NCBI GenBank assembly: GCA_963732415.1
Contig: CAVSZK010000015.1
Location: 124,001-188,000 of the forward strand
Direction of reading: 5' to 3'
Source of the DNA: RPQJ01 sp963732415
Lineage (GTDB): Bacteria > Pseudomonadota > Gammaproteobacteria > Steroidobacterales > Steroidobacteraceae
Length of the DNA: 64,000 nt
A program made the translations under genes and the position numbers. The first letter of the stretch is position 1. The number at the start of each line of letters is the position of its first letter. Below are positions 15,961 to 24,888 of this stretch, piece by piece. A model generated the notes under the pieces. The model ran no database searches. It was not told the DNA's origin and was given only the letters and a program-made list of their open reading frames with translations.

Positions 15961-15964
15961 CGTG

Positions 15965-16855
15965 ATGCAAGCCGTCGGCTTCATCGGCCTCGGCGCCATG
16001 GGCCGGGGCATGGCCCGCAATCTGCACAAGGCCGGCCTGCTCAAGTCCATCTGGAACCGCAGCCCGGACGTCGCCGCGGAACTTGCAAAGAGCCTGGAAA
16101 CAGACGCTGCCAGCAGCCCCGCCGACCTGGCTGCAGCATGCGACGTGGTCGTACTCTGCGTCGCGGCGGACGCAGACGTGCTGGAGATGGTGGATGCGAT
16201 GCTGCCGGGCCTGCGATCGGGCTCGATCGTCATCGACTGCTCGACCGTGAGCTCGGAAACCGCCCGAACCGCGGCAGCCCGCCTGGCCACCCGTGGCGCC
16301 GGGTTCCTCGATGCGCCGGTGAGCGGCGGGGTCGAGGGCGCGCGGGATGGCACACTCGCGATCATGGTTGGCGGCTCGCCCGAGACCTTCGCGCAAGCCG
16401 AACCCGTGCTCGCGGCCATGGGGCGAACCGTCACGCACTTCGGGCCGAATGGCGCCGGGCAGGCGGCGAAGGCTACCAACCAGATCATGTGCGCCGGCAT
16501 CATCCAGGCGGTCGCGGAGGCCATGGCATTCGCAAAGGCGGAGGCGCTGCCGCTCGAGAAGCTGATCGACACCCTCGGCAAGGGGGCCGGCTCGAGCTGG
16601 TACTTCGTGAATCGCGCGCCGAACATGGTCAGGGGCGCCTATCCGGCCGGATTTCGTGTGCGGCTGCACGACAAGGACCTGCGTATCTGCCGCGACATGG
16701 CGGCACGCCATGGCGTCGAGCTGCCGGTGGTCGAGACGACGCTTGAGCACTATCGCCGGTTGATCGAGCAGGGTCACGGCGACGAGGACATCTCGACCAT
16801 TTTCCGCTTCAAGGACGAGCTGTTCGCGCAGGACCCCGCGGGCACCGACAAGTGA
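15965..16855 (+). CDS. NAD(P)-dependent beta-hydroxyacid dehydrogenase (HIBADH family)
   Basis: 296-residue member of the 3-hydroxyisobutyrate/tartronate-semialdehyde reductase family. The Rossmann loop is VGFIGLGAMGRGMA; the substrate motif is DAPVSGG near residue 117; the catalytic lysine lies in GAGQAAKATNQ near 170. The all-alpha C-terminal domain is complete. The start is ATG 15965, preceded by an in-frame GTG at 15962. Substrate specificity cannot be told from these motifs. The stop overlaps the next start (GTGA). Confidence 0.9.
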   Translation: MQAVGFIGLGAMGRGMARNLHKAGLLKSIWNRSPDVAAELAKSLETDAASSPADLAAACDVVVLCVAADADVLEMVDAMLPGLRSGSIVIDCSTVSSETARTAAARLATRGAGFLDAPVSGGVEGARDGTLAIMVGGSPETFAQAEPVLAAMGRTVTHFGPNGAGQAAKATNQIMCAGIIQAVAEAMAFAKAEALPLEKLIDTLGKGAGSSWYFVNRAPNMVRGAYPAGFRVRLHDKDLRICRDMAARHGVELPVVETTLEHYRRLIEQGHGDEDISTIFRFKDELFAQDPAGTDK

Positions 16856-17970
16856 CCGACGGCAGCGAACCGGCGACCGGGCCCGCGAGCCAGGCCGCAC
16901 GACTCGCCGACAGCACCTATGCGCGCCTCGGCGGACTGCTTCTACTGGCGCTGCTCGGGTACACCGTATGGCGTATCGTCGAGCCGCTCTGGCAACCGCT
17001 GGTGTGGGCCGCGCTGCTCGGCTCGCTGCTCGCGCCGCTCAATTTCCGGCTCGCCATTCGCCTGGGCGGCCGGCCGCGACTCGCAAGCGGCGTCACTACG
17101 CTGCTCACGGTGCTGCTGTTCCTGCTGCCGGTCGCGATCATCGCGGGCACGGTCACTACCCAGGCCGCGCAGCTGCTCAGCAGGCTGAATGAGCAGGCTC
17201 CGCAGATCACCAGCGGCTCGCTGGACCTGGCGAACATCCCGCTGCTGTCCCGTCCGCTCGAATGGATCGGCAGCCACACCTCGGTCACCGTCGAACAGGT
17301 GCAGGGCTGGATCATCGCAGAGGCGAAGAAGGTGCTTCAGTCGCTGGCATCATCGGGCGGCGACTTCGTCCTTGGTGCGCTCGGTACCGCGGTCAGCTTC
17401 GGGCTGATGCTGTTCGTGCTGTTCTTCGTGCTGCGGGACGGCCCTGCGCTCGCCCAGAAGGTCGTGCGCATGCTGCCGATCGAGGTACGGCGCCGCTCCC
17501 GCCTCTGGCTCCACCTGGTCGAGGTGACACGCGCGGTATTCATGGGCATCGGGCTCACCGCGCTGGTGCAGGGCATCCTGGTCGGCATTGGCTTCTGGAT
17601 CGCCGGTCTGCCGAGCCCACTGGTATTCGGCGTGCTCGGCGCACTGTGCGCGCTGATCCCGCTGGTCGGTACGGCGATCGTCTGGGTGCCTGGCGTCGCA
17701 TTTCTCGCGCTCCACGCTGATTACGGACATGCGATGTTCCTCGCCGCGTGGAGCATCATCGTCGTGGGATCGGTGGACAACTTCCTGCGGCCAATGCTGA
17801 TTTCAGGCCGCGCTGAAGTGCCTACCCTCGCGGTCTTCATCGGCGTGGTGGGCGGACTGTCGGCCTTTGGTTTCATCGGCCTGTTCATCGGCCCCATCGT
17901 GCTCGGCCTGCTCGTCGCATTGTTCCGATTCGAGAACGAGGAGCGCGAGGCCGCGAGCGGCGCCACCTGA
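16852..17970 (+). CDS. AI-2E/PerM family transporter
   Basis: 372-residue inner-membrane protein of the AI-2E transporter (UPF0118, PerM/TqsA) family. It shows paired N-terminal helices (LLLLALLGYTVWRIV and the following helix), a long soluble segment, and a C-terminal bundle with GVLGALCALIPLVGTAIVWVP and GLFIGPIVLGLLVALFRFE, the family's most conserved region. The start GTG overlaps the preceding stop by four bases. Members act as exporters of autoinducer-2 or as Na+/H+ antiporters; which applies here is unknown. It precedes hemC by 23 bp, so the heme operon may be read through from here. Confidence 0.88.
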   Translation: MTDGSEPATGPASQAARLADSTYARLGGLLLLALLGYTVWRIVEPLWQPLVWAALLGSLLAPLNFRLAIRLGGRPRLASGVTTLLTVLLFLLPVAIIAGTVTTQAAQLLSRLNEQAPQITSGSLDLANIPLLSRPLEWIGSHTSVTVEQVQGWIIAEAKKVLQSLASSGGDFVLGALGTAVSFGLMLFVLFFVLRDGPALAQKVVRMLPIEVRRRSRLWLHLVEVTRAVFMGIGLTALVQGILVGIGFWIAGLPSPLVFGVLGALCALIPLVGTAIVWVPGVAFLALHADYGHAMFLAAWSIIVVGSVDNFLRPMLISGRAEVPTLAVFIGVVGGLSAFGFIGLFIGPIVLGLLVALFRFENEEREAASGAT

Positions 17971-17993
17971 CAGCAAACGCACTGGAGTCCGGC

Positions 17994-18935
17994 TTGTCGA
18001 ACCCGATACGCATTGCAACCCGTCGCAGCACACTTGCGCTATGGCAGGCCGAACACGTCATGGCGCTGATTCGCGCCGCGCATCCCCAGGTCCCGGTCGA
18101 ACTGGTCCCCATGAGCACACAGGGAGACCGCGTGCTGGACCGCGCGCTTGCGGAGGTCGGCGGCAAGGGCCTGTTCGTTAAGGAACTCGAAGTCGCGATG
18201 CAGGATGGCCGCGCGGACATCGCCGTGCACTCGATGAAGGACGTGCCGAGCGAGTTGCCGGCGGGCTTCCGGATAGTGGCCGCGCTGCCCCGCGCCAATC
18301 CGCACGACGCGTTCATCTCGCTGAAATATAGGCGATTCGCAGACTTGCCGCCCGGCGCGCGGGTCGGCACGTCGAGCCCGCGGAGGCAAGCGCAGCTTCG
18401 CGCCGCACGGCCCGATCTGGTGCTCGAACTGCTGCGCGGCAACGTCGAAACGCGGCTGCGACGCCTCGAGGAAGGCCGTCTCGACGCGATCCTGCTCGCC
18501 TGCGCCGGTCTGGAGAGGCTGGGCCTGGGTGAGCGGATCACCGAGGCGCTCGATGCCGATTTCTGCGTGCCCGCCGTCGGCCAGGGCGTGATCGGCATCG
18601 AGTGCCGTGACGACGACGCGCGCAGCGCGGACCTGCTGGCCGCGCTGCACCACGACGAGTCTTACGTGCGACTTTCCGCAGAGCGGGCATTCGCCCGCGC
18701 ACTCGGTGGGAGCTGCCATTCGCCGATCGCGGCGCACGCAACGCTGGCCGCGGGAGAGCTCACGCTGCGCGGGTTCGTCGGTGCCCCCGACGGCAGCGAG
18801 GTCTACCGCGACGGCAATTCCGGCCCCGCGGCAGACGCCGAGGGCATCGGGCTCGCGCTGGCCGGTCGCATGCAGGCCGCCGGTGCCGGCCCGCTGCTCG
18901 ATCGTTTGCGCAGCGAGGCGGTCCCACCACCGTGA
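17994..18935 (+). CDS. hemC: Hydroxymethylbilane synthase
   Basis: Porphobilinogen deaminase, 313 residues, the third committed step of tetrapyrrole synthesis; it condenses four porphobilinogen units. The N-terminal IRIATRRSTLALWQAE, the HSMKDVPSELP block and the VGTSSPRRQAQL block are diagnostic. Cys241 in GGSCHSPIA carries the dipyrromethane cofactor. The start is TTG 17994, with GGAG six bases upstream and the family N-terminus right after it. The 3' end overlaps hemD by four bases. Confidence 0.96.
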   Translation: MSNPIRIATRRSTLALWQAEHVMALIRAAHPQVPVELVPMSTQGDRVLDRALAEVGGKGLFVKELEVAMQDGRADIAVHSMKDVPSELPAGFRIVAALPRANPHDAFISLKYRRFADLPPGARVGTSSPRRQAQLRAARPDLVLELLRGNVETRLRRLEEGRLDAILLACAGLERLGLGERITEALDADFCVPAVGQGVIGIECRDDDARSADLLAALHHDESYVRLSAERAFARALGGSCHSPIAAHATLAAGELTLRGFVGAPDGSEVYRDGNSGPAADAEGIGLALAGRMQAAGAGPLLDRLRSEAVPPP

Positions 18936-19711
18936 CGGGCTCGCTTGCGGGCCTCACCGTCATCGTGACGCGGCCCGCGCGCCAGGCAGCACGTTTCATC
19001 CGCTTGCTCGGCGAACATCGCGCTACTGCCATCGCATTCCCCACGCTCGCGATCGAGGCGGTGAAAATCGATGAGCCGCAGCGACCAGCGCTCGACAACT
19101 TCGAATGGGTCATCTACACGAGTGCGAACGCCGTCGAGCACTCGCTTCCGCAACTTGGGCGACCCGGCAAATCCCGCGTCGGCGCAATCGGCCGCGCCAC
19201 CGCGCGATCGCTCGCGGAGGCGGGCATCGCCGTGCATGCCGTGCCGGCATCCGGCTTCGATTCCGAGGGCCTGCTGGCGCACCCCGATATGTCGGAGCCT
19301 CGGGGCCGCCGCATCCTGATCGTCAAGGGCGTCGGCGGACGCGATGTGCTGCGCGCCGGGCTGGCGGCCCGGGGCGCCGAAGTGTCCACTGCAGATGTGT
19401 ACAGGCGTGCCCGTCCTGAGCCGTCCGGACAGGCACTCGACGAACTCTCCCGGGCAGCCGGGTCCGGCAGGGTTGTCGCCACGGTCACCAGCTCGGAGGT
19501 GCTCGAGTCGCTGCTGTCGATGGCGCCCGAGGCACACTACCCATGGTTGCGCGACGCCACGTTGCTCGTACCGGGCGATCGGGTCGCTGCGGAGGCACGG
19601 CGGCTCCGGTGGCGCGGTCCACTGGTCGTATCCGGAAGCGCGGAGGACGAAGCAATGCTCGCCGCGCTCGAGTCCTGGGCAGCAGGGAGCGGTGTTATCA
19701 CGCCTGCGTGA
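18932..19711 (+). CDS. hemD: Uroporphyrinogen-III synthase
   Basis: 259-residue enzyme that closes hydroxymethylbilane with inversion of ring D. It has the two-lobed HemD layout: LTVIVTRPARQAARF at the start, WVIYTSANAVEHSL near residue 60, a hinge with RRILIVKGVGGRDVL near 125, and TVTSSEVLESLLS in the second half. The family is poorly conserved, but position between hemC and hemX and these motifs make the call firm. The start is GTG 18932, overlapping the hemC stop and so translationally coupled. Confidence 0.93.
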   Translation: MTGSLAGLTVIVTRPARQAARFIRLLGEHRATAIAFPTLAIEAVKIDEPQRPALDNFEWVIYTSANAVEHSLPQLGRPGKSRVGAIGRATARSLAEAGIAVHAVPASGFDSEGLLAHPDMSEPRGRRILIVKGVGGRDVLRAGLAARGAEVSTADVYRRARPEPSGQALDELSRAAGSGRVVATVTSSEVLESLLSMAPEAHYPWLRDATLLVPGDRVAAEARRLRWRGPLVVSGSAEDEAMLAALESWAAGSGVITPA

Positions 19712-19751
19712 TACGATCCGGGCAAGTATCCGGCGCAACAGCGCGAAGCCG

Positions 19752-20798
19752 ATGTCCGCTGAAATCGAATCCCTTTCCAGTGACATGAATTCCCGCCGAC
19801 CGGGCGGCAGCGGGACCAACCCCATGGTGCTCGCCCTGGCAGTGCTCGCACTGCTGGGCGCGATCTATGCGCACTGGCGCGTCGGGCAGTTCGACAACCG
19901 CATCGACCGCGTTCGCGGCCAGGTGGTCGAGCTGCGCGCCTCCCAGGACCGTCTGTCGGGCCAGTTGTCGACGCTGGACACGCGCATGGAGACTTCGCAG
20001 CGGGCGCTGCGCGCGGAACTTCGCAACCTTCACGAGCTGCCTGCGCAGATTTCCGTCCTCGGGCGCGGCGTCGAGGAGCTGAGAGCCCGTACCGAGGCGC
20101 CGCAGCGTGCCTGGGCGCGTGCAGAAGCCATGTACCTGCTCGACCTGGCCGAGCGCCAGGTCTATCTCGACCGCGACGTACGAACGGCCATCGCGGCAAT
20201 GGAAGCCGCGGATGCGCGGCTCGCGTCCTTCAACGACCCGGCAACCGCCGAGGTCCGCCGCCTGCTGGCGCAGGACCTCACGGCGCTGCGCGCGGTTCCG
20301 CTGCCGGACCTTGCGGGCGTACTCGTGCGGATCGCGACGCTCGAGGATTCAGTGCCAACCCTCGCGGTACTCGGCGTGCCCGTCACCCGCGGCCCGGGTG
20401 CCGACCGGGAACCGGAGCCGACCGGCGCCTTCCGCCGTGCGATGCATCGGATCGGCCAGGCGCTCAGCAGCCTGGTGGTATTGAAGCGAGTGGACCCATC
20501 TACGTCGCGGCTGGTCACACAACAGGAACAGTCGCTGCGCCGCCAGCACCTGGAGCTGCTGCTGTTCGCGGCGCGTGTCGCAGCCATGCAACCGGACGGC
20601 GCGGCATACGCACAGTCGCTCGAGGCATCGGCCGCCTGGCTCACGCAGTTCTTCGATTCGTCCTCGGACGGGGTCGCCGCGGCACTGGCTGAAATCGAGG
20701 CGCTGCGCGGCATCAACGTGGAGCCCGAACAGCCGAAGATCGGCGCCGCGGCCCGCCAGCTTCAGCGCCTGATGGTCCCGGACGCGGGCGCGCCATGA
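19752..20798 (+). CDS. hemX: HemX-like membrane protein of the heme operon
   Basis: 348-residue protein with one membrane helix near residues 26-42 (MVLALAVLALLGAIYAHW) and a large periplasmic part that begins with a coiled coil (heptads around NRIDRVRGQVVELRASQ). It is often annotated uroporphyrinogen-III C-methyltransferase, but it has no SAM-binding methyltransferase motifs, so that name should not be used for function. It probably organises heme-synthesis proteins at the membrane with HemY. ATG 19752 is 40 bp after hemD; ATG 19784 is a possible alternative. It overlaps hemY by four bases. Confidence 0.9.
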   Translation: MSAEIESLSSDMNSRRPGGSGTNPMVLALAVLALLGAIYAHWRVGQFDNRIDRVRGQVVELRASQDRLSGQLSTLDTRMETSQRALRAELRNLHELPAQISVLGRGVEELRARTEAPQRAWARAEAMYLLDLAERQVYLDRDVRTAIAAMEAADARLASFNDPATAEVRRLLAQDLTALRAVPLPDLAGVLVRIATLEDSVPTLAVLGVPVTRGPGADREPEPTGAFRRAMHRIGQALSSLVVLKRVDPSTSRLVTQQEQSLRRQHLELLLFAARVAAMQPDGAAYAQSLEASAAWLTQFFDSSSDGVAAALAEIEALRGINVEPEQPKIGAAARQLQRLMVPDAGAP

Positions 20799-22003
20799 AG
20801 GGTGCCACGTTCGTGGCGCTGGCGCTGGTCGGCGGCGGATTGCTCGCGCAGTTCCTGCTCACCGACCCCGGTTACGTCGCCATCCGCTTCGGCCGCACGC
20901 TCGCCGAAACCACGCTTCCGGTGTTCCTGCTGTTGCTCGCCGCGGCACACCTCACGGTACGCGGCATCGCCGGTGCAGTGGGGGCACGCCGGCGCCTCAC
21001 CGCACTGCGTGTAGAGCGCCGGCGCCGACGCGCACGTGAAGACACGCAGCGCGGCCTGCTCGATCTCGCGGCGGGCAACTGGCGCAGGGCCGAGGAGCTG
21101 CTGACGCGGACCGCGGCCGACGCGGACTCGCCGGCTGCCAACTATCTCGTCGCGGCACGTGCCGCGGACCTGCAGGACGCCGTCGATCGGCGCGACGCAT
21201 GGCTTGCCCTGGCACAGGAGAATGCACCTGGGGAGCGGGCGGCGGCGCTCGTTACGCTGGCCGAGATGCAGATCAGGCGCGGACAGGACGAGGCGGCCGT
21301 GCAGACGCTCGAACAACTCGACGCATCGGGCGACTTGAATTCCCGCGGCCTCGAACTGCTTGCGCGCCTCTACCCCAGGCTTGGTCGTGGCGACCGGCTG
21401 CTGGCGCTTGGCCCGCGCCTGAAGAGCGCCAAGGAACTGCCCGAGTCGCAGGTCAGCGAGCTCCTCGCGCAGGTACAACTGGAGGAGGTCCGCGCCGCGG
21501 GCGAATCGGGGGACCAGTCACGGCTGGAGAAAGCGTGGTCCGAGCTGCCGCGGGGCGTGCGCAAGCTGCCGAAGTCCATCGTGGCCTACGCGCGGGCGGC
21601 CATGGCCTGCCGCGATCACCCGACAGCGGAAAAAGTCCTGCGCGAACTGATCGACCAGCAGCCGGACGCGGCGGCTATCCGTCTCTATGGCGACGTCGTG
21701 CTCCCTGATCCGCTTACACCGCTGGACCGTGCGGAAGGCTGGTTGCGCAAGAGGCCCGAGGACCCGGAACTGCTGGCCAGCTGCGCGCGTCTCTGCCTGC
21801 GCGCCCAGCTGGTGGGCAAAGCGCGCAGCTACCTCGAGGCCAGCCTCGCGCGACGGCCCAACTCGGAGAACAGCCTGATCCTCGCCGACTTGCTGGAGCA
21901 GATCGGCGAGCCGGCGAACAGCGCGGAGTGCCTGCGCAAGGCGGTCGCCCTGTCCGTTGGCCGCCGGCCGAACGTGCCGCGAGTACGGCTCAAGCGGTAC
22001 TGA
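20795..22003 (+). CDS. hemY: HemY-like TPR membrane protein of the heme operon
   Basis: 402-residue protein. Two N-terminal membrane helices (FVALALVGGGLLAQFLL and TTLPVFLLLLAAAHLTV) are followed by a cytosolic solenoid of TPR-like helical pairs (for example NWRRAEELLTRTAADADSPAANYL). This is the proteobacterial HemY, not the oxygen-dependent protoporphyrinogen oxidase of the same name in Gram-positives. Its biochemical role in late heme synthesis is not settled. It is the last gene of hemCDXY and convergent with the reductase gene, eight bases away. Confidence 0.92.
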   Translation: MKGATFVALALVGGGLLAQFLLTDPGYVAIRFGRTLAETTLPVFLLLLAAAHLTVRGIAGAVGARRRLTALRVERRRRRAREDTQRGLLDLAAGNWRRAEELLTRTAADADSPAANYLVAARAADLQDAVDRRDAWLALAQENAPGERAAALVTLAEMQIRRGQDEAAVQTLEQLDASGDLNSRGLELLARLYPRLGRGDRLLALGPRLKSAKELPESQVSELLAQVQLEEVRAAGESGDQSRLEKAWSELPRGVRKLPKSIVAYARAAMACRDHPTAEKVLRELIDQQPDAAAIRLYGDVVLPDPLTPLDRAEGWLRKRPEDPELLASCARLCLRAQLVGKARSYLEASLARRPNSENSLILADLLEQIGEPANSAECLRKAVALSVGRRPNVPRVRLKRY

Positions 22004-22010
22004 ACACGCT

Positions 22011-23054
22011 TCAGGGCTGCCCGGCGAGGGCACCCAGCTTGGCGAGCGTATCCGGGGCGTAATCGAACGAATCGAAATGCAGCTGCTCGCGAGGCAGTCC
22101 AGCCGCCGCCGATCGCGCGCGGATGGCCTCGATCATCGCGGGCGGGCCGCTGGCATACACGTCGAAGCCCGAAAGCCCGGGATGGTCGGCCAGCATTGCC
22201 TCGTGCACGAGACCGGCGCCCAGGTCCGCCGCCGGCGCGACTGCGTCCGACAGCACCGGGTAATAGCGGAAGCCGGGCCGCTCCTTTTCGAGCGCGCGCA
22301 GCCACTGGTGCTCGTAGAGGCCGTCCAGGTCGCGAGCACCCCAGTACAGGTGTACCTGTCGCCGGTCGCCGGTGGCGACCAGCTGCCGCAGCATGGCCCT
22401 GAGCGGCGCATATCCGGTACCGCCGCCCACCATCAGCGCCGGCCTCGGGGATTCGCCCCGCAACCAGAATTGTCCGAGCGGGCCTTCGATGCGCAGCAGC
22501 GCACCCGGCCGGAGGCTCTCGAAGAGTTGCGCCGTGAACCCACTGGTCGACGCGCGACGGACATGCAGCTCGAGCAGCCTGCCATCCGCCGGCGCACTCG
22601 CGATCGAGAAGCTGCGGCGACGACCTTCCGACAGCATGATGTCCAGGTACTGCCCGGCCCGGTAATGCAGTTCCTCGACCGCGGGCAATCGCAGGAATAC
22701 CGCCATCACGTCCGGGGCGAGTCGTTCCTTGCGCTCGATGCGGCACGGCAGGCTCTTCACTTCGACATCCGGTGCCGACCGCACCTCGCGGGCCTCCACC
22801 TGCAGGTCCGTGATCGCGCGTGCCTGGCACAGCAGCGCGAGCCCCGTGCCCGCCTCCTCCGCGGTAATGCCGACGGGCCGCTCGCCCGGGTACGCGATCT
22901 CGCCGCTCACGATCCGCGCGATGCAGGACGCGCAGTGGCCTCCCTTGCAACTGTGCGGCAGGTTGAGTCCCGCGCGCAGTGCCCCGGCGAGCACGGTTTC
23001 GCCACTCTCGACGGTGAAATCCTGGCCTGACGGGATTAGCGTGACCTGCGGCAT
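22011..23054 (-). CDS. 2Fe-2S/flavin NAD(P)H reductase (CDP-6-deoxy-glucoseen reductase-like)
   Basis: 347-residue soluble electron-transfer protein. Residues about 1-90 form a plant-type ferredoxin with the cysteine pattern CKGGHCASC and a distal LLCQA. Residues about 100-230 form the FAD domain (RSFSIAS), and 230-340 the NAD(P) domain (MVGGGTGYAPLRAML and a YASGPPAMIEA end). The closest named relative is the reductase AscD, which also resembles oxygenase reductases. No partner oxygenase or dehydratase lies nearby, so the electron acceptor is unknown. ATG 23054 (MPQVTL) is the family start; the upstream frame is not conserved in type. Confidence 0.85.
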   Translation of the reverse strand: MPQVTLIPSGQDFTVESGETVLAGALRAGLNLPHSCKGGHCASCIARIVSGEIAYPGERPVGITAEEAGTGLALLCQARAITDLQVEAREVRSAPDVEVKSLPCRIERKERLAPDVMAVFLRLPAVEELHYRAGQYLDIMLSEGRRRSFSIASAPADGRLLELHVRRASTSGFTAQLFESLRPGALLRIEGPLGQFWLRGESPRPALMVGGGTGYAPLRAMLRQLVATGDRRQVHLYWGARDLDGLYEHQWLRALEKERPGFRYYPVLSDAVAPAADLGAGLVHEAMLADHPGLSGFDVYASGPPAMIEAIRARSAAAGLPREQLHFDSFDYAPDTLAKLGALAGQP

Positions 23055-23118
23055 GCGCGCAGGATGCCACGAAGAACGCCGCCGCGCGGAGCCGGCGGCC
23101 GCGGGTATCCTAGGCGAC

Positions 23119-24009
23119 ATGGACCAGAGGTTCCTCATCGCGGGGTGCGGTTACGTCGGCCGGCGGCTGGCGGAGCGCCTGTCGGGGTCGTGGCAGGTCG
23201 TCGCCATTGCCAGGTCGCCCGGCACACTCGCGGAACTCCGGGCGACCGGCGTCGAGGCCATTTTCGCCGACTTCGACGTGATCGCGGCGTCGCCGCTTCC
23301 GGACATGCTCGCCGACGGCGCGGCTGTGGCCTACCTTGCGCCGCCGCCTGGAGCCGGCATCACCGACCCGCGGCTGGAGCGATTCCTCGAGTCGCTCGGC
23401 GACGCGCGGCCACTGGTCCTGCTGTACATGAGCACCACCGGCGTCTACGGTGGCACCGGCGGTGCCACGGTCGACGAGCACAGCCAGGCAGCACCAGCGA
23501 ACGACCGCTCGCGCCGCAGGCTCGCGGCGGAACGTGCCGCGCAGTCCTGGAGCAGAGACCGTCAAGTACGCTGTGTCGTGCTGCGCGTGCCAGGGATCTA
23601 CGGGCCGGACCGCCTGCCCCTCGAGCGACTCGGCCGCGGCGAACCTGTAGTCCGGCCGGAAGATTCCGGTCCCGGCAACCGCATCCACGTGGACGACCTG
23701 GTCTCGGCCTGCGTAGCGGCCGTCGAGACTCCAGCAAGCGGCGTTTTCAACGTGGGTGACGGCGACCACGCGAGTACGACCGAATTCCTGTTGAAGACAG
23801 CGTCACTCGCCGGATTGACGCCACCGCGTCTCGTGTCTCTGGCCGAAGCACGGGGCCAGGTGAGTCCGGGGATGCTCGAGTTCCTGGTCGAGTCGCGGCG
23901 TGTCGACACCACGCGCATGCGCGACGAACTCGGCGTAATTCCGCGCTACGCGGACCTCGAGTCCGGGATCGCGGCCAGTCTCCGGGAAATGCGCGCGCAG
24001 GTGCGCTGA
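23119..24009 (+). CDS. SDR-family NAD-dependent epimerase/dehydratase (YeeZ-like)
   Basis: 296-residue extended-SDR-like protein. The N-terminal FLIAGCGYVGRRLAERL is an NAD(P) Rossmann loop of the GxGxxG type. YMSTTGVYGGTGGATVDE corresponds to the Ser/Thr and Tyr active-site region, and RVPGIYGPDRLPLERL and RIHVDDLVSACVAAVE are typical of YeeZ/nucleoside-sugar epimerase-like members. The classic YxxxK is not intact after VYGG, so catalysis is uncertain. It is divergent from the reductase gene (64 bp) and ends 21 bp before dapF, so it may be co-transcribed with it. Confidence 0.8.
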   Translation: MDQRFLIAGCGYVGRRLAERLSGSWQVVAIARSPGTLAELRATGVEAIFADFDVIAASPLPDMLADGAAVAYLAPPPGAGITDPRLERFLESLGDARPLVLLYMSTTGVYGGTGGATVDEHSQAAPANDRSRRRLAAERAAQSWSRDRQVRCVVLRVPGIYGPDRLPLERLGRGEPVVRPEDSGPGNRIHVDDLVSACVAAVETPASGVFNVGDGDHASTTEFLLKTASLAGLTPPRLVSLAEARGQVSPGMLEFLVESRRVDTTRMRDELGVIPRYADLESGIAASLREMRAQVR

Positions 24010-24030
24010 GCCTCGGATATCCTTAGGTCC

Positions 24031-24888
24031 ATGCGGCTCGCCTTCACGAAGATGCATGGTCTCGGAAACGACTTCATCGTGTTCGACGCACCGGGCCCGC
24101 ACGACGTTCCCTCGCCCGAAACGCTGCGCCACCTCGCAGACCGCCGCAACGGCATCGGCTTCGACCAGGCATTGATGCTGGAACCGCCGCGGCGCGAGGG
24201 CACCGACGTCTACTACCGGATCTTCAATGCCGACGGCTCGGAAGTTGAACAGTGCGGCAATGGCGCGCGCTGCATCGCGCGCCTGGTCGCGACGCGCGCC
24301 TCGCGCCAGGACCAGCCGCTGCTGATGGACAGCCCGGGCGGCGTGGTCGAGGCCCGGTTGCGACGCGACGGCCTGGTCTCCGTCGCAATGGGTGTGCCCG
24401 ATTTTTCGCCGGCATCGCTGCCCTTCATCGCAGAGCGCGAGGAATCGAGCTACCGCATCGACCTGCCCGGCGGGCCGGTCGAATTCGGGGCGGTTTCGAT
24501 TGGCAATCCGCACGCGGTGATCCGGGTGCGCTCCGTGGACGAAGCTCCGGTGGACAGCGTGGGACCCGCGATGGAGAATCACCCGCGCTTTCCGCGACGG
24601 GTGAATGTCGGATTCCTCGAGATCGTCGCGCCCGACCATGTGCGTCTGCGCGTGTTCGAGCGTGGCGCCGGCGAGACGCGGGCCTGCGGCACCGGGGCCT
24701 GCGCGGCCGTTGCCGTCGCTCGAAGGCATGGGCCGCTGGCCGAGGAAGTCCGTGTCGACCTCCCGGGCGGGCGGCTCACGGTGCAATGGCCGGGACCGGA
24801 CCGGTCGATATGGCTGACCGGACCGGCGGAAACAGCATTCGAAGGCCACGTGGACGTCCCGGACGCCGCGCAAGGGAGATCAAATTGA
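24031..24888 (+). CDS. dapF: Diaminopimelate epimerase
   Basis: 285-residue cofactor-independent racemase converting LL- to meso-diaminopimelate for lysine and peptidoglycan. Both catalytic cysteines are in canonical blocks: EQCGNGARCIAR near residue 73 and RACGTGACAAVAVAR near 220. The MRLAFTKMHGLGNDFIVFD start is diagnostic. It begins the compact dapF-DUF484-xerC-hslVU run, a conserved gammaproteobacterial order. Its stop overlaps the TTG start of the next gene. Confidence 0.97.
   Translation: MRLAFTKMHGLGNDFIVFDAPGPHDVPSPETLRHLADRRNGIGFDQALMLEPPRREGTDVYYRIFNADGSEVEQCGNGARCIARLVATRASRQDQPLLMDSPGGVVEARLRRDGLVSVAMGVPDFSPASLPFIAEREESSYRIDLPGGPVEFGAVSIGNPHAVIRVRSVDEAPVDSVGPAMENHPRFPRRVNVGFLEIVAPDHVRLRVFERGAGETRACGTGACAAVAVARRHGPLAEEVRVDLPGGRLTVQWPGPDRSIWLTGPAETAFEGHVDVPDAAQGRSN

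Noticed and set aside
19752..20798. HemX as a true uroporphyrinogen-III C-methyltransferase
   Set aside because: No SAM-binding methyltransferase motifs; the protein is one membrane helix, a coiled coil and a periplasmic domain.
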